From contig CAZIEW010000077.1 of assembly GCA_964538515.1 (NCBI GenBank), positions 1 to 25,674 on the forward strand: a DNA stretch of 25,674 nt, written 5' to 3'. Position numbers and translations under genes: made by a program. Every line of letters begins with the position of its first letter. Within the stretch, counting starts at the first letter, position 1. Shown here piece by piece: positions 8,711 through 16,789 of the stretch. The notes beneath the pieces were generated by a model. It was not told the DNA's origin, made no database searches, and saw only the letters and a program-made list of their open reading frames with translations. The DNA is from CALBZH01 sp964538515. Lineage in GTDB: Bacteria; Desulfobacterota; Syntrophobacteria; Syntrophobacterales; Syntrophobacteraceae.

Positions 8711-10390
8711 ATGTTCAGTAGACTTTCTGTCAACGCACGGATGTGGATGATCCTCGGCATGGTGGTTCTGATCTTTGCCAGTATGGCCACGTTCTCCTGG
8801 CTGGCCCTGCAAGCGTCCGAAAAGACGGCCGTCACCACCGCGGGTGGATTGGGACTCACCGGGCAGCAGGAAAAGATCAAAGTGGCAACGGATTCCCTGG
8901 CGAGAGCCCTTGGCGAGCTGATCAAGGAGATACCCGATGAAGACCAGCGGATCAGCTTGATCCGAAAGGCGATAGGCGGTGTTCGCTTTGAGGCCGACCA
9001 GTCCGGCTACTTTGCGCTCTTCAGGGGTACAACCTGTGTGATCCATCCCATCCTGAAGGAGCTGGAAGGGATGGATATGGCCAGCCAAAAGGGCAAGAAC
9101 GGAGAGCTCATTGTGGAGCTTCAAGCTAAAGCGAAATCGGGCGGCGGGTTCGTCGACTATGTGTACAACAAGCCCGGAAAAGGCGAGGTGCCGAAAGTGA
9201 GCTATTCGGTCATGGTTCCCGGGACAGAGTACTTGATCTTCACGGGCGTCTATCTGGATAATATCGAAAAGATCCAGCAACGCGTCACCGAGGACATCCA
9301 TGCGGGAGTCAAGAAGTGGCAGACCACCATGTACTCCACCGCAGGGCTGATCTTCATTGCCATCATCGGATTTGTCCTGGCCGTGGCCCGGAGCATTGTG
9401 AAGCCCCTCCACAGGATCAGCCGGGAGATCGATACGGGCGCCGGCTCGGTGGCAACGGCAGCCAATCACATTTCCGAATCCAGCCAGTCCCTGGCCGAAG
9501 GGGCCTCCGAGCAGGCGGCCGCCATCGAAGAGACATCGTCCTCACTGGAGGAAATGTCTTCCATGACGAGGCAGAATGCCGACAACGCGAGCCACGCGGA
9601 CAATCTCATGAAAGAGGCACACCAGGTGGTCAGCGAAGCGAACGAATCCATGACCGAGCTGACTCATTCCATGCATGAGATCACGCAGGCCAGTGAGGAG
9701 ACGTCTAAAATTATCAAGACGATCGACGAGATCGCGTTCCAGACCAACCTCCTGGCGCTCAACGCGGCGGTCGAAGCGGCGCGGGCGGGTGAGGCCGGAG
9801 CCGGGTTTGCGGTTGTGGCCGATGAAGTGAGAAACCTGGCCATGCGGGCGGCCGAGGCCGCGAAGAGCACGGCGACACTGATCGAAGGCACCCTCAGGAA
9901 GGTCCGGAGTGGTGGAGACCTGGTGGAGAGGACCAATACGGCATTCGGCGAAGTGGCCCGAAGCTCCTCGAAGGTGGCCGAGCTCATTGGAGAGATCGCG
10001 GTTGCGTCTCGCGAGCAGGCGATGGGGATCGATCAGGTGAACAAGGCTGTGTCCGAGATGGACAAGGTGGTCCAGCATAACGCTGCCAACGCGGAGGAGT
10101 CCGCTGCGGCCGCTGAAGAGATGAATGCCCAGGCCGAGCAGATGAAAGGTTTTGTTCGCGAGCTCGCTGCCATTGTGGAAGGAGGAGGGCGCCATCGAGC
10201 CCGCGCCGAGAAGAGAACGGTGGTGGGCTTCGGCAGACCCAAAGTGCCGGCCACCAAGATCCAAGCCGCGGCCAGAGCGGCCAATGGAAACGGCAACGGG
10301 AAGCATGTCGGCTTCTTACCCCCGAAAGCCAAAGCCGGTACCCCGGAGCAGATCATCCCGTTTGATGACGACAACATGTCGGACTTCTGA
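8711..10390 (+). CDS. Methyl-accepting chemotaxis protein (single-Cache sensor)
   Basis: This 559-aa chemoreceptor has TM1 at about 10-32, a periplasmic single-Cache-type sensor at about 35-195 (SGYFALFRGTTCVIHP, then GTEYLIFTGVYLDNI) and TM2 at about 205-228. A short linker beginning VKPLHRI leads to the coiled-coil signalling domain. The conserved hairpin tip is at about 338-370 (IDEIAFQTNLLALNAAVEAA). The C-terminus is basic and ends in MSDF with no NWETF-type CheR tether. ATG 8711 is preferred over in-frame GTG 8693 because GAGGAGGGAG lies between them. It is third in the presumed sigma-54 transcript. No che genes are in the window, so it must signal to proteins encoded elsewhere. Confidence 0.93.
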   Translation: MFSRLSVNARMWMILGMVVLIFASMATFSWLALQASEKTAVTTAGGLGLTGQQEKIKVATDSLARALGELIKEIPDEDQRISLIRKAIGGVRFEADQSGYFALFRGTTCVIHPILKELEGMDMASQKGKNGELIVELQAKAKSGGGFVDYVYNKPGKGEVPKVSYSVMVPGTEYLIFTGVYLDNIEKIQQRVTEDIHAGVKKWQTTMYSTAGLIFIAIIGFVLAVARSIVKPLHRISREIDTGAGSVATAANHISESSQSLAEGASEQAAAIEETSSSLEEMSSMTRQNADNASHADNLMKEAHQVVSEANESMTELTHSMHEITQASEETSKIIKTIDEIAFQTNLLALNAAVEAARAGEAGAGFAVVADEVRNLAMRAAEAAKSTATLIEGTLRKVRSGGDLVERTNTAFGEVARSSSKVAELIGEIAVASREQAMGIDQVNKAVSEMDKVVQHNAANAEESAAAAEEMNAQAEQMKGFVRELAAIVEGGGRHRARAEKRTVVGFGRPKVPATKIQAAARAANGNGNGKHVGFLPPKAKAGTPEQIIPFDDDNMSDF

Positions 10391-10418
10391 TCCGACGCGT
10401 GTACCTTCATCCTGAATG

Positions 10419-10446
10419 AGGCAGGCGGGGCCGGCCCCGCCTGCCT
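10419..10446. terminator. Bidirectional terminator hairpin
   Basis: A perfect 28-bp palindrome with arms AGGCAGGCGGGGCC and GGCCCCGCCTGCCT sits between the convergent chemoreceptor and HAD genes. There is no long T-run on either side, so it may be a strong stall or insulating hairpin rather than a classic intrinsic terminator. Confidence 0.7.
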
Positions 10447-10463
10447 TGTTGCTGCGCCGCCAC

Positions 10464-11303
10464 CTATGGCAGGGCACTTCCTCTTCGGCTCGCAGCCCGT
10501 CGGGAAAGTCTGAGTGAAAGGATGGTGTCGACGATCTCCGCAAATCCCTCGCCCCCTTCTTGATTGGCGACAAACGCCGGCAGATGATGCATCCGGTCGA
10601 TGAAGGCGAGGACGTTGCGCACACCGACGCTGAGTGGGAAGAAGCCGAACATCGGCTCATCGTTGGGGGAGTCCCCGCAAAAAACGAAACGATCCCTGCT
10701 CGCATCCAGGTCCACTCCCCAAATCTCAGCGGCCATCACGCGCGTCATGGCAAGCTTGTTGTATTCCCCAAACCAGCCATTGACGTGGATGGATGAAACC
10801 TTGCACGTCGCTCCGCGATCCCTGAAAATCGTGCAGATGCGCTCCACGTCGGCCCAGCCCAAAGGAGGTACGTCCTCACAGAAATCAATGGCCAGATCCG
10901 CTTCTCGATACGCCTGATCCGAAGCGAGGGCTGCGCCGGGAACCGACCGAAGGATTTCCTCTCCCACCCACCTCAGCCGGCTCCGTTTTTCCCGTCGAAC
11001 GGGCTCGGGGTCCAGAAACCGCTTTTTGAGCTTGCCCTTGGCTTCATCGAGCCAGAAGTAGAAGGCGCCGTTTTCACCCACAACCGCGTCTACCGGCCAC
11101 ATGCGGGCGATATGGTCGCACCATCCCGCCGGACGCCCCGTGATGGGAGCCACTTTAAGGCCTGCCTTCTTGAGGTCCCAAAGGGCCCGGAAAGCCGGTG
11201 CCGGGATCCTGCCGCAGGTTGTGAATGTGTCGTCGATGTCGAAGAGCACGCCATCGATGTTTCCCGCGGCGCTTGCGTCGAGCTGCTGCAGCGATGGAAT
11301 CAT
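10464..11303 (-). CDS. HAD-superfamily (type IIB-like) phosphatase
   Basis: This 279-aa soluble protein carries all four HAD motifs: motif I FDIDDT with nucleophile Asp22 and acid Asp24, motif II PITGR (Thr55), motif III Lys183 (EYNKLAM), and motif IV GDSPNDEPMF (Asp211/Asp215). The insert between motifs II and III is of the C2B kind seen in sugar-phosphate phosphatases such as sucrose-, trehalose- or mannosylglycerate-phosphate phosphatases. A substrate cannot be assigned. The open frame extends to a TTG at 11318, but ATG 11303 has GAGG 9 nt upstream and is preferred. It is divergent from glpA and close to a possible organophosphate transporter, so a phosphoester substrate linked to that locus is possible but speculative. 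Confidence 0.85.
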   Translation of the reverse strand: MIPSLQQLDASAAGNIDGVLFDIDDTFTTCGRIPAPAFRALWDLKKAGLKVAPITGRPAGWCDHIARMWPVDAVVGENGAFYFWLDEAKGKLKKRFLDPEPVRREKRSRLRWVGEEILRSVPGAALASDQAYREADLAIDFCEDVPPLGWADVERICTIFRDRGATCKVSSIHVNGWFGEYNKLAMTRVMAAEIWGVDLDASRDRFVFCGDSPNDEPMFGFFPLSVGVRNVLAFIDRMHHLPAFVANQEGGEGFAEIVDTILSLRLSRRAASRRGSALP

Positions 11304-11495
11304 GAGAATACGCCTCAAACGGTTTCAACCTTCGTCGCCAACATCCCTGCGATTGATCCGGATGCGATCACCGGCACGATATGCGACGGGCCGCGATCAC
11401 GCAATGGTTTTGGCATCTAAACGCGGAGGAGGCCGCCTCCGCTGCGCGCGCCGCCCGAATCGTTGAGCAGTCCACCGCAGCGGATGAAAAACCGA

Positions 11496-11525
11496 TTGAA
11501 CCTTGGCGGGAAACCGGGGTTAAAT
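11496..11525 (+). promoter_or_regulatory. Possible sigma-70 promoter for glpA
   Basis: TTGAAC (11496-11501) and TTAAAT (11520-11525) are separated by 18 nt, about 60 bp upstream of the glpA ATG. The match is moderate. A 7-bp GCGGAGG/CCTCCGC hairpin lies upstream at 11423-11442. Confidence 0.35.
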
Positions 11526-11587
11526 CATGCCTGCGAAGGGGCTGAGGGATCAGGGGGGTGTCGATTTCACCGGGAAAGGCTGTTGCC

Positions 11588-13228
11588 ATGAACCGAACCG
11601 AAAACAGGATTCAGACGCAGGTTTTGATCATCGGGGGCGGGATCACGGGAGTCGGATTGGCCAGGGATCTCGCGTTGCGCGGCGTGGAATGCCTCGTTGT
11701 CGAAAAGGGCCACGTCGACTCGGGGGCGTCAGGCGCCAACCATGGCCTGCTCCACAGCGGGGCACGTTATGTTTCCAATGACCCGGCGACGGCACGGGAG
11801 TGCCGCTCTGAATCCGAAGTCCTGAAACGGACGGCGCCCGCATGCTGCGAAGCGACGGGAGGCTTCTTCGTGGCCGTGGCCGGGGACAGCGAAGCCTACA
11901 TCGCCGAATTTCCGCGACGTTGTGAAACCAGTGGCATATCCGCTCAGCCCATCGACTGCCGGACCGCACGAGAGCTCGAGCCAGCCTTGTCGGAGAGCAT
12001 CATCGCGGTGTATCGGGTCGACGATGCGACCGTCGATCCGTTCCGATTGGCATACGACAACATCGCCGACGCCATCTCCCGTGGCGCTCGGTTGATGACT
12101 TACACGCAAGCCGTCGGCATGGTGCGTGAGGGCAGGCGCATCCAATCGGTGCGACTTCGCCAGCTTCGCTCCGGGCGGGAAATCGAGGTGGAGGCGGAGC
12201 AGGTCGTCAACGCGGGCGGGGCGTGGGGGGGAAAGATCGCCGAGCTGTCAGGGGTGAGGCTGACCGTGGTCCCGTCAAAGGGAAGCTTGCTGATCACCCA
12301 GCCCAGGATCACGGACCGAGTCGTCAACCGACTGCGTCTCCCATCGGATGGGGATATCATCGTGCCGGGAGGAACGGTATCATTGGTGGGCACCACCTCC
12401 GTTCGCGTGGACGATCTCGATCAGGTGCATGCGGACGTGGACGAGGTCGACTTCCTGATCGAGGAAGCGGCACGGCTCGTTCCCTCCCTCCAATCGACCC
12501 GTATTGTGCGCGCCTTTGCGGGCGTGAGACCTCTCCTGGGGCGACCCACCTCCTCCGATGACCGTGGCATCAAGCGGGCCAGCGAGGTTCTCGACCACGA
12601 GGAGGATGGGCTCGACAACCTGGTAACGGTCATCGGCGGCAAGCTGACCACCTACCGACTCACGGCTGAAACGGCGGCGGATCTCCTCTGCAGCCGTCTT
12701 GGGGTCAAAGTCCCTTGTCTCACCCGTGATGTGCCCCTGCCCAATGCCCCTGTGAACGACTGGGTCGTCGCGGGCCTTTCACCCGGCTTGTGGAGACAGC
12801 ACCGGGCCCCCACCGATGCCCTGCTTTGTGAATGCGAAATGGTGCCCATGAGTGCTGTCGAACAGATCGTCGATCAGCTCCGAACCGATGGGGAGACCGT
12901 CGACCTCGAAGCCATCCGCCTGCACAGTCGCATGGGCAAAGGGTCCTGCCAGGGCGCGTTCTGCGGGCTCAGGACCACGGCATTCCTTTATGAGCGGTCC
13001 CTCGTCACCGGCAACAGAGGGATCGAAGACATGAAGGCCTTCCTCCAATCCCGCTGGAAGGGAATCCGCCCGGTCCTCTGGGGCCCTCAACTGATCCAGG
13101 AGCAGCTGCAGGAGGCGGTGCATTGCGGCTTGTTTTCCTTGGAGACACGAGACACGGATGGACACGAGACACGGATGGACACGGATGAAAGACTGCACGG
13201 ATGGACACGGATGAAAGACAGGGACTGA
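11588..13228 (+). CDS. glpA: Anaerobic glycerol-3-phosphate dehydrogenase, subunit A
   Basis: GlpA oxidises sn-glycerol-3-phosphate to dihydroxyacetone phosphate and passes electrons through GlpB/GlpC to the quinone pool. The 546-aa protein opens with an FAD dinucleotide fold (IIGGGITG, Gly16/18/21) and has SGASGANHGLLHSGARY, as in the GlpA/GlpD family. The C-terminal BFD-like [2Fe-2S] domain has Cys414/416 (CEC) and Cys454/459 (CQGAFC), typical of GlpA and absent from GlpD. The natural end seems to be around AVHCGLFSLE. The last ~25 residues are translated from the inverted repeat at 13150-13218 and look foreign. ATG 11588 has GGGAAAGG 8 nt upstream; an in-frame GTG at 11558 is less likely. 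glpB is convergent instead of directly downstream, and glpC is not in the window. Confidence 0.93.
   Translation: MNRTENRIQTQVLIIGGGITGVGLARDLALRGVECLVVEKGHVDSGASGANHGLLHSGARYVSNDPATARECRSESEVLKRTAPACCEATGGFFVAVAGDSEAYIAEFPRRCETSGISAQPIDCRTARELEPALSESIIAVYRVDDATVDPFRLAYDNIADAISRGARLMTYTQAVGMVREGRRIQSVRLRQLRSGREIEVEAEQVVNAGGAWGGKIAELSGVRLTVVPSKGSLLITQPRITDRVVNRLRLPSDGDIIVPGGTVSLVGTTSVRVDDLDQVHADVDEVDFLIEEAARLVPSLQSTRIVRAFAGVRPLLGRPTSSDDRGIKRASEVLDHEEDGLDNLVTVIGGKLTTYRLTAETAADLLCSRLGVKVPCLTRDVPLPNAPVNDWVVAGLSPGLWRQHRAPTDALLCECEMVPMSAVEQIVDQLRTDGETVDLEAIRLHSRMGKGSCQGAFCGLRTTAFLYERSLVTGNRGIEDMKAFLQSRWKGIRPVLWGPQLIQEQLQEAVHCGLFSLETRDTDGHETRMDTDERLHGWTRMKDRD
13150..13218 (+). repeat. Left arm of 68-bp inverted repeat (ACGGATGGACACGG units)
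   Basis: The arm is built of degenerate tandem units such as GACACGGATGGACACG. It matches the reverse complement of 13663-13730 at about 64 of 68 positions with one 1-bp gap. It forms the 3' end of the glpA reading frame. I know repeats of this kind next to GxxExxY genes in several bacterial phyla. Confidence 0.9.
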
Positions 13229-13256
13229 CGGGATCAGGAGACCGAGCCGTTGAAAG

Positions 13257-13679
13257 CTACAGGAGAACCCTTCGGTATTCGAGCTTCGGGCGGCCGAAGT
13301 TGAGGAGGAGGCCTACTTTGAGGTCGCCTGCTTTGAGGTAGTTGAGGAGCTGGCCCACGTGAGACTGGGCGAGCTGATCAATGGCTTTGATCTCCACAAT
13401 GACCAGGCTAGCCACGAGAAGGTCGCACACATAGTGCCCGATTGAAGTCCCCTTGTACGTCAGCTCAAACCTTTTTTCCTGCTCCACTGACATGGCCCTC
13501 AACGTCAGCTCATGGACCAAGGCTTTTCGATAGACCGCCTCCAGGAACCCGTGCCCTAAGGAGCTCGATACTTCGAAGGCCGCTCCCAGTATCCCCTCCG
13601 TAACCCGATCGACCTGCACCCCCATCGACATTCTTCCCATACCAACCCCCACGTCTCCTTGTTCTTTATCCGTGTCCAT
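13257..13679 (-). CDS. GxxExxY protein (PD-(D/E)XK nuclease-like family)
   Basis: This small protein carries the family's name motif GFLEAVY (Gly44, Glu47, Tyr50). It is followed by a PD-(D/E)XK-like core, YVCDLLVASLVIVEIKAI (Asp86, Glu96, Lys98), and QLLNYLKAGDLKVGLLLNFG. The family is widespread, often multicopy, and experimentally uncharacterised; nuclease activity is only inferred from the fold. The longest frame is 140 aa and its ATG (13679) lies inside the right repeat arm, so MDTD is repeat-encoded and there is no Shine-Dalgarno. ATG 13640 or 13631, nearer the usual length of about 125 aa, are likely alternatives. It lies between two near-identical inverted repeats and between the stops of glpA and glpB, suggesting insertion as a unit. 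Confidence 0.88.
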   Translation of the reverse strand: MDTDKEQGDVGVGMGRMSMGVQVDRVTEGILGAAFEVSSSLGHGFLEAVYRKALVHELTLRAMSVEQEKRFELTYKGTSIGHYVCDLLVASLVIVEIKAIDQLAQSHVGQLLNYLKAGDLKVGLLLNFGRPKLEYRRVLL

Positions 13680-13730
13680 CCGTGCAGTCTCTTATCCGTG
13701 TCCATCCGTGTCTCGTGTTCATCCGTGTCT
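13663..13730 (-). repeat. Right arm of 68-bp inverted repeat
   Basis: This is the inverted copy of 13150-13218. It supplies the terminal Arg-His-Gly codons and TGA stop of glpB (stop at 13719-13721). On the same strand it also holds the first ATG of the GxxExxY frame. The differences from the left arm are a few substitutions and one indel. Confidence 0.9.
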
Positions 13731-15020
13731 GTTTGGGTTGTTTCGAAAAAACGACTCGACCGCGCCGTAAGCGGTCGCGATGGCCAGGCCGGCCCCGCAC
13801 TTGGATCGCATCCAGTCCTGGTGGGCGAGGATGGATCCTGCGGCGAAGAGGTTCTTGAAGGCGGGGCGGCCGCCTGGTCCCAGAGGGCGAAACCGTTCAT
13901 CGATTTCCAGCCCGGCCTCGTTGACGGGGTGGCCTCGCCGATCCAGGAAATGGTCGCGGTGCCACGTGTGCCGGCTGGGAGGCTGGGTGACCGGGAGTCC
14001 GAAGAGGGGCTCGCGGACCCCGTTTCGATCGGCGACGAGACCTCCTCCCAAGAATCGACCCGTAGCCAGGATGATGCCGTCCGCCTCCAACGGCTCCCGC
14101 CATTGGGTGGTGCCGGTGATCACACCGGTGCAACGGCAGCCCTCCGTCAGGGGAGAGATGACTGCTCTGCCTTGAAGAATCTGGGCGCCGTGTGCCTCAA
14201 GACCCGCCTGAGAGGCTTCGCGGAGGCGCAGGGCCGGAATCGAGGGGGGCAGGGTGGGAGCCTCGAAGATACCGACCTCGAGGCGTTCTTCGAGATCGGC
14301 GATCACGGAAGCGGAGGCGCGGAGGCCGAGCACGGCCGGCATTCCGAGGAGCCGGGCTCCGGTCAGGCGAGGGCGAAGGGCGTTGGCGAGCTGCTCCCGG
14401 ACGGATGCGTCCTCGAAGGCTTCGGCCAGCAAGTGATTATGAAGCTCTGTGCCCGGAAAAGATCTCGGGAAGGGAATGCGAAGGCTTCTGAGCATAGGCC
14501 AGTGGGGCTTCAGCACCTCCGCCATCAGTCTGGCGCTAAAATCCTTCATCCCAACGAAGTCGACCAGCAGGGTGGGGAGATTGTCGCGGAGGCCGGTGAC
14601 TCCGTGCCACATGGACTGCGGGGTCCGATAGGTCGTTTTCATGGTGCCTGCGGCGGTCGCCAGCGTGACGTTTTGGTCGGGCAAGCCATGATAGGGAAGT
14701 CCACCTGATTCGAGAAAAGTCAGGAAATCCTGAATTGCCTTGCGGATACTCTCTACACCCAGGCGCGCATAAGGGTGGTCGGGGGCGTCCGCCCTGAGGG
14801 ATTCCAGGGCGGCCCAGGGATCGTCCCAGGCGCGTTGCGCGGCCACCGGGTGAATCCCGAGGAGATCGATGAGACCGCTGGCAAAGGACATCTCGCCGTC
14901 CGTTGCCGAAACCTGGATGGTCCTGAGCCCGCGCGCGAGGGCAAAGCAGGTGGCCGCGGTTCCGGCAAAGCCCGACCCGATGACGATGAGATCGGCCCTG
15001 GGGGTGGCTGAGGAAGTCAT
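13719..15020 (-). CDS. glpB: Anaerobic glycerol-3-phosphate dehydrogenase, subunit B
   Basis: This 433-aa flavoprotein is close to the usual GlpB size of about 420. It opens with a Rossmann motif (LIVIGSGFAG) and has the GlpB-typical GEMSFASGLIDLLG, FVGMKDFSARLM, ADGIILATGRFLGGGL and the closing MRSKCGAGLAIATAYGA. GlpB links catalytic GlpA to the membrane subunit GlpC. It is the last gene of a leftward operon behind an ABC transporter, 42 nt after the permease stop. Its final three codons and stop fall within the 13663-13730 repeat, so the original C-terminus was probably slightly different. It faces glpA instead of following it. Confidence 0.92.
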   Translation of the reverse strand: MTSSATPRADLIVIGSGFAGTAATCFALARGLRTIQVSATDGEMSFASGLIDLLGIHPVAAQRAWDDPWAALESLRADAPDHPYARLGVESIRKAIQDFLTFLESGGLPYHGLPDQNVTLATAAGTMKTTYRTPQSMWHGVTGLRDNLPTLLVDFVGMKDFSARLMAEVLKPHWPMLRSLRIPFPRSFPGTELHNHLLAEAFEDASVREQLANALRPRLTGARLLGMPAVLGLRASASVIADLEERLEVGIFEAPTLPPSIPALRLREASQAGLEAHGAQILQGRAVISPLTEGCRCTGVITGTTQWREPLEADGIILATGRFLGGGLVADRNGVREPLFGLPVTQPPSRHTWHRDHFLDRRGHPVNEAGLEIDERFRPLGPGGRPAFKNLFAAGSILAHQDWMRSKCGAGLAIATAYGAVESFFRNNPNRHG

Positions 15021-15062
15021 GGGACTCTCGTGATGAGGATGGTTGGTGCTCAGGAAAACGGG

Positions 15063-16781
15063 CTACCCAAAAACACCGCCCATCTTGGTGCCCGTGAGCC
15101 GGTTCACGGCAAAGAGGCAGCTTGCCCCGAGCACGATCAAGATCAGGCCGAGTGCGGCCGCCTCGTTCACAGACCCACCGATGTAAAAGTTGAAAATGCC
15201 CACCGGCATCATTTCATGGCCTGGAACGACCAGGAGGAGCGTGGCCGAGGCTTCCTGGAGGGCCAGGATGAACGAATACAGCGAGCCCACCAGGACACCC
15301 TTCCAGATGAGCGGAAGCGTCACGTCCCTGAAGGTGGTCATCTTCCTGGCGCCGACACTTTCCGCCGCCTCTTCGAACGACTTGTGCACGATCTGAAGCG
15401 ATGCGAGTGTTCCGCGCACCGTGTACGGCAGCCGCCGCACTCCCAGGACCAGGGGAATGACAATCCAGACACCGATCAAAGCCGTCCCGGTGAAGGGGAA
15501 GGGCTCTCGAAACGCCCGGAGATAGGCGATGCCGATCCCGGTTCCCGGAAGGGCAAGGATCAAGGTGGTCAGCGAGTCGAGAAGGTCTTTTCCGGGCAGC
15601 TGGGTTCTGGCCATCACCCAGGCCATGGGGACCCCGATGACCATGCAGATCAGGACCGTGATTCCGGAATAGAGAAGGCTGTTGAGGATGAATTTCGGCG
15701 TTTCGATGGCGACTCTCTGGAAATATTGCAGCGTGTATTTCACCGGGAAGGGCGTGAGGGCCCAGCCCTTGCCGAACGAGTCCAGCACGATCCCCAGGTA
15801 GGGGATGAAAGCGAACACCAGGATGGCGCTCAGAAAGAGGACCACGCCCGCCTTGCCGAGCCAGGAAAGGCTTCGCCGCTCGATCACCGAATAGGACAGG
15901 GAGCTGTAGTCTTTCAGGGATACGTACCGCTTGGCGACGATCAGGAAGAGGATGGCCAGGAGGATCATGATCGCCGAGATGACGATGCCCATCTTGAACA
16001 GCCTTCGATCCACAAACTGCACGATATTCAAATAGGCTTGTGAAGCGAGCAGGTCATCCACGCCGACCACCAGGGGAGTGGCAAAGTCGGCGAAAGTCCA
16101 GATGAAGACCAGGAGAGCCCCGGACACATATCCCGGCGTGGTGAGCGGAAAGGTGATGTCCCAGAATTTGCGGAGTCCCCGGGACCCCACGCTCTCCGCT
16201 GCTTCGTCGAGGGACGGGGAGATCTTGCCCATGGCGTCCACGATGCTGAGCGTCATGAGCGGAAAGAGGTGAAGGGTCTCGACCAGAAGCACGCCATGCA
16301 CGCCGTACATGAAGTTGACGGGCTTCAAGAAGCCCAGGTAGTCCATCAGGATGACATTGACGGTGCCAGCCCGTCCCAGGATGAAGACGAAGCCCATGAC
16401 GCCGACCAACGGGGGCATGATCATGGGAACGATGGACAGGAAGGAAAAGAGGCCGCGGCCGGGGAACTCGTAGCGCAGAAGCAGAAAGGCGAACGTGATC
16501 CCGATGAGGGACGTCGTGACGACGGTGGCGGTCCCCAGGATGAGCGAATTCAAGAGGGCTTTCAGGTAAAAGGGGTCGGTGAAGAAGTCGTAGAAGTTCA
16601 AGAGGGTGAAAAGCTCGTCTTCCGTCGTGAAGGCATCGTAGAAAAGGCGGATGAGCGGATAAATCAGAAAAAGGGCCATGAAGGCCCAGATGCCCGCATA
16701 ACCCGCCAGACCTCCGGCGTGGGCTCGAAGCCGCCTTCCGGCGCGGCCTGCGGTGCTGCTCACAGCTTCTTGCGACTCCAT
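15063..16781 (-). CDS. Fused ABC transporter permease (Fe3+/sugar-phosphate type)
   Basis: This 572-aa integral membrane protein has about 12 predicted TM helices and is two permease halves fused in tandem. Each half carries an ATPase-docking EAA loop: EAAESVGSRGLRKFWDITFP in the first and EEAAESVGARKMTTFRDVTL in the second. The architecture matches FbpB/AfuB-type importers. FbpB homologues are usually annotated for ferric iron, but from memory the Actinobacillus AfuABC system imports hexose phosphates, so the annotation 'iron' is unsafe here. The start lies 8 nt after the ATPase stop, with GAAGCGAGG before the ATG, so the two are tightly coupled. The downstream glpB points toward an organophosphate substrate. 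Confidence 0.9.
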   Translation of the reverse strand: MESQEAVSSTAGRAGRRLRAHAGGLAGYAGIWAFMALFLIYPLIRLFYDAFTTEDELFTLLNFYDFFTDPFYLKALLNSLILGTATVVTTSLIGITFAFLLLRYEFPGRGLFSFLSIVPMIMPPLVGVMGFVFILGRAGTVNVILMDYLGFLKPVNFMYGVHGVLLVETLHLFPLMTLSIVDAMGKISPSLDEAAESVGSRGLRKFWDITFPLTTPGYVSGALLVFIWTFADFATPLVVGVDDLLASQAYLNIVQFVDRRLFKMGIVISAIMILLAILFLIVAKRYVSLKDYSSLSYSVIERRSLSWLGKAGVVLFLSAILVFAFIPYLGIVLDSFGKGWALTPFPVKYTLQYFQRVAIETPKFILNSLLYSGITVLICMVIGVPMAWVMARTQLPGKDLLDSLTTLILALPGTGIGIAYLRAFREPFPFTGTALIGVWIVIPLVLGVRRLPYTVRGTLASLQIVHKSFEEAAESVGARKMTTFRDVTLPLIWKGVLVGSLYSFILALQEASATLLLVVPGHEMMPVGIFNFYIGGSVNEAAALGLILIVLGASCLFAVNRLTGTKMGGVFG

Positions 16782-16789
16782 GCCTCGCT

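Noticed and set aside
13150..13218. CRISPR-like tandem repeats
   Set aside because: Units are short, degenerate and without unique spacers; they form the arms of one inverted repeat around a GxxExxY gene.
15030..16043. Open frame of 337 codons antisense to the permease gene
   Set aside because: Very rich in His, Asp and Gln with no domain; it is the complement of a hydrophobic membrane-protein gene.
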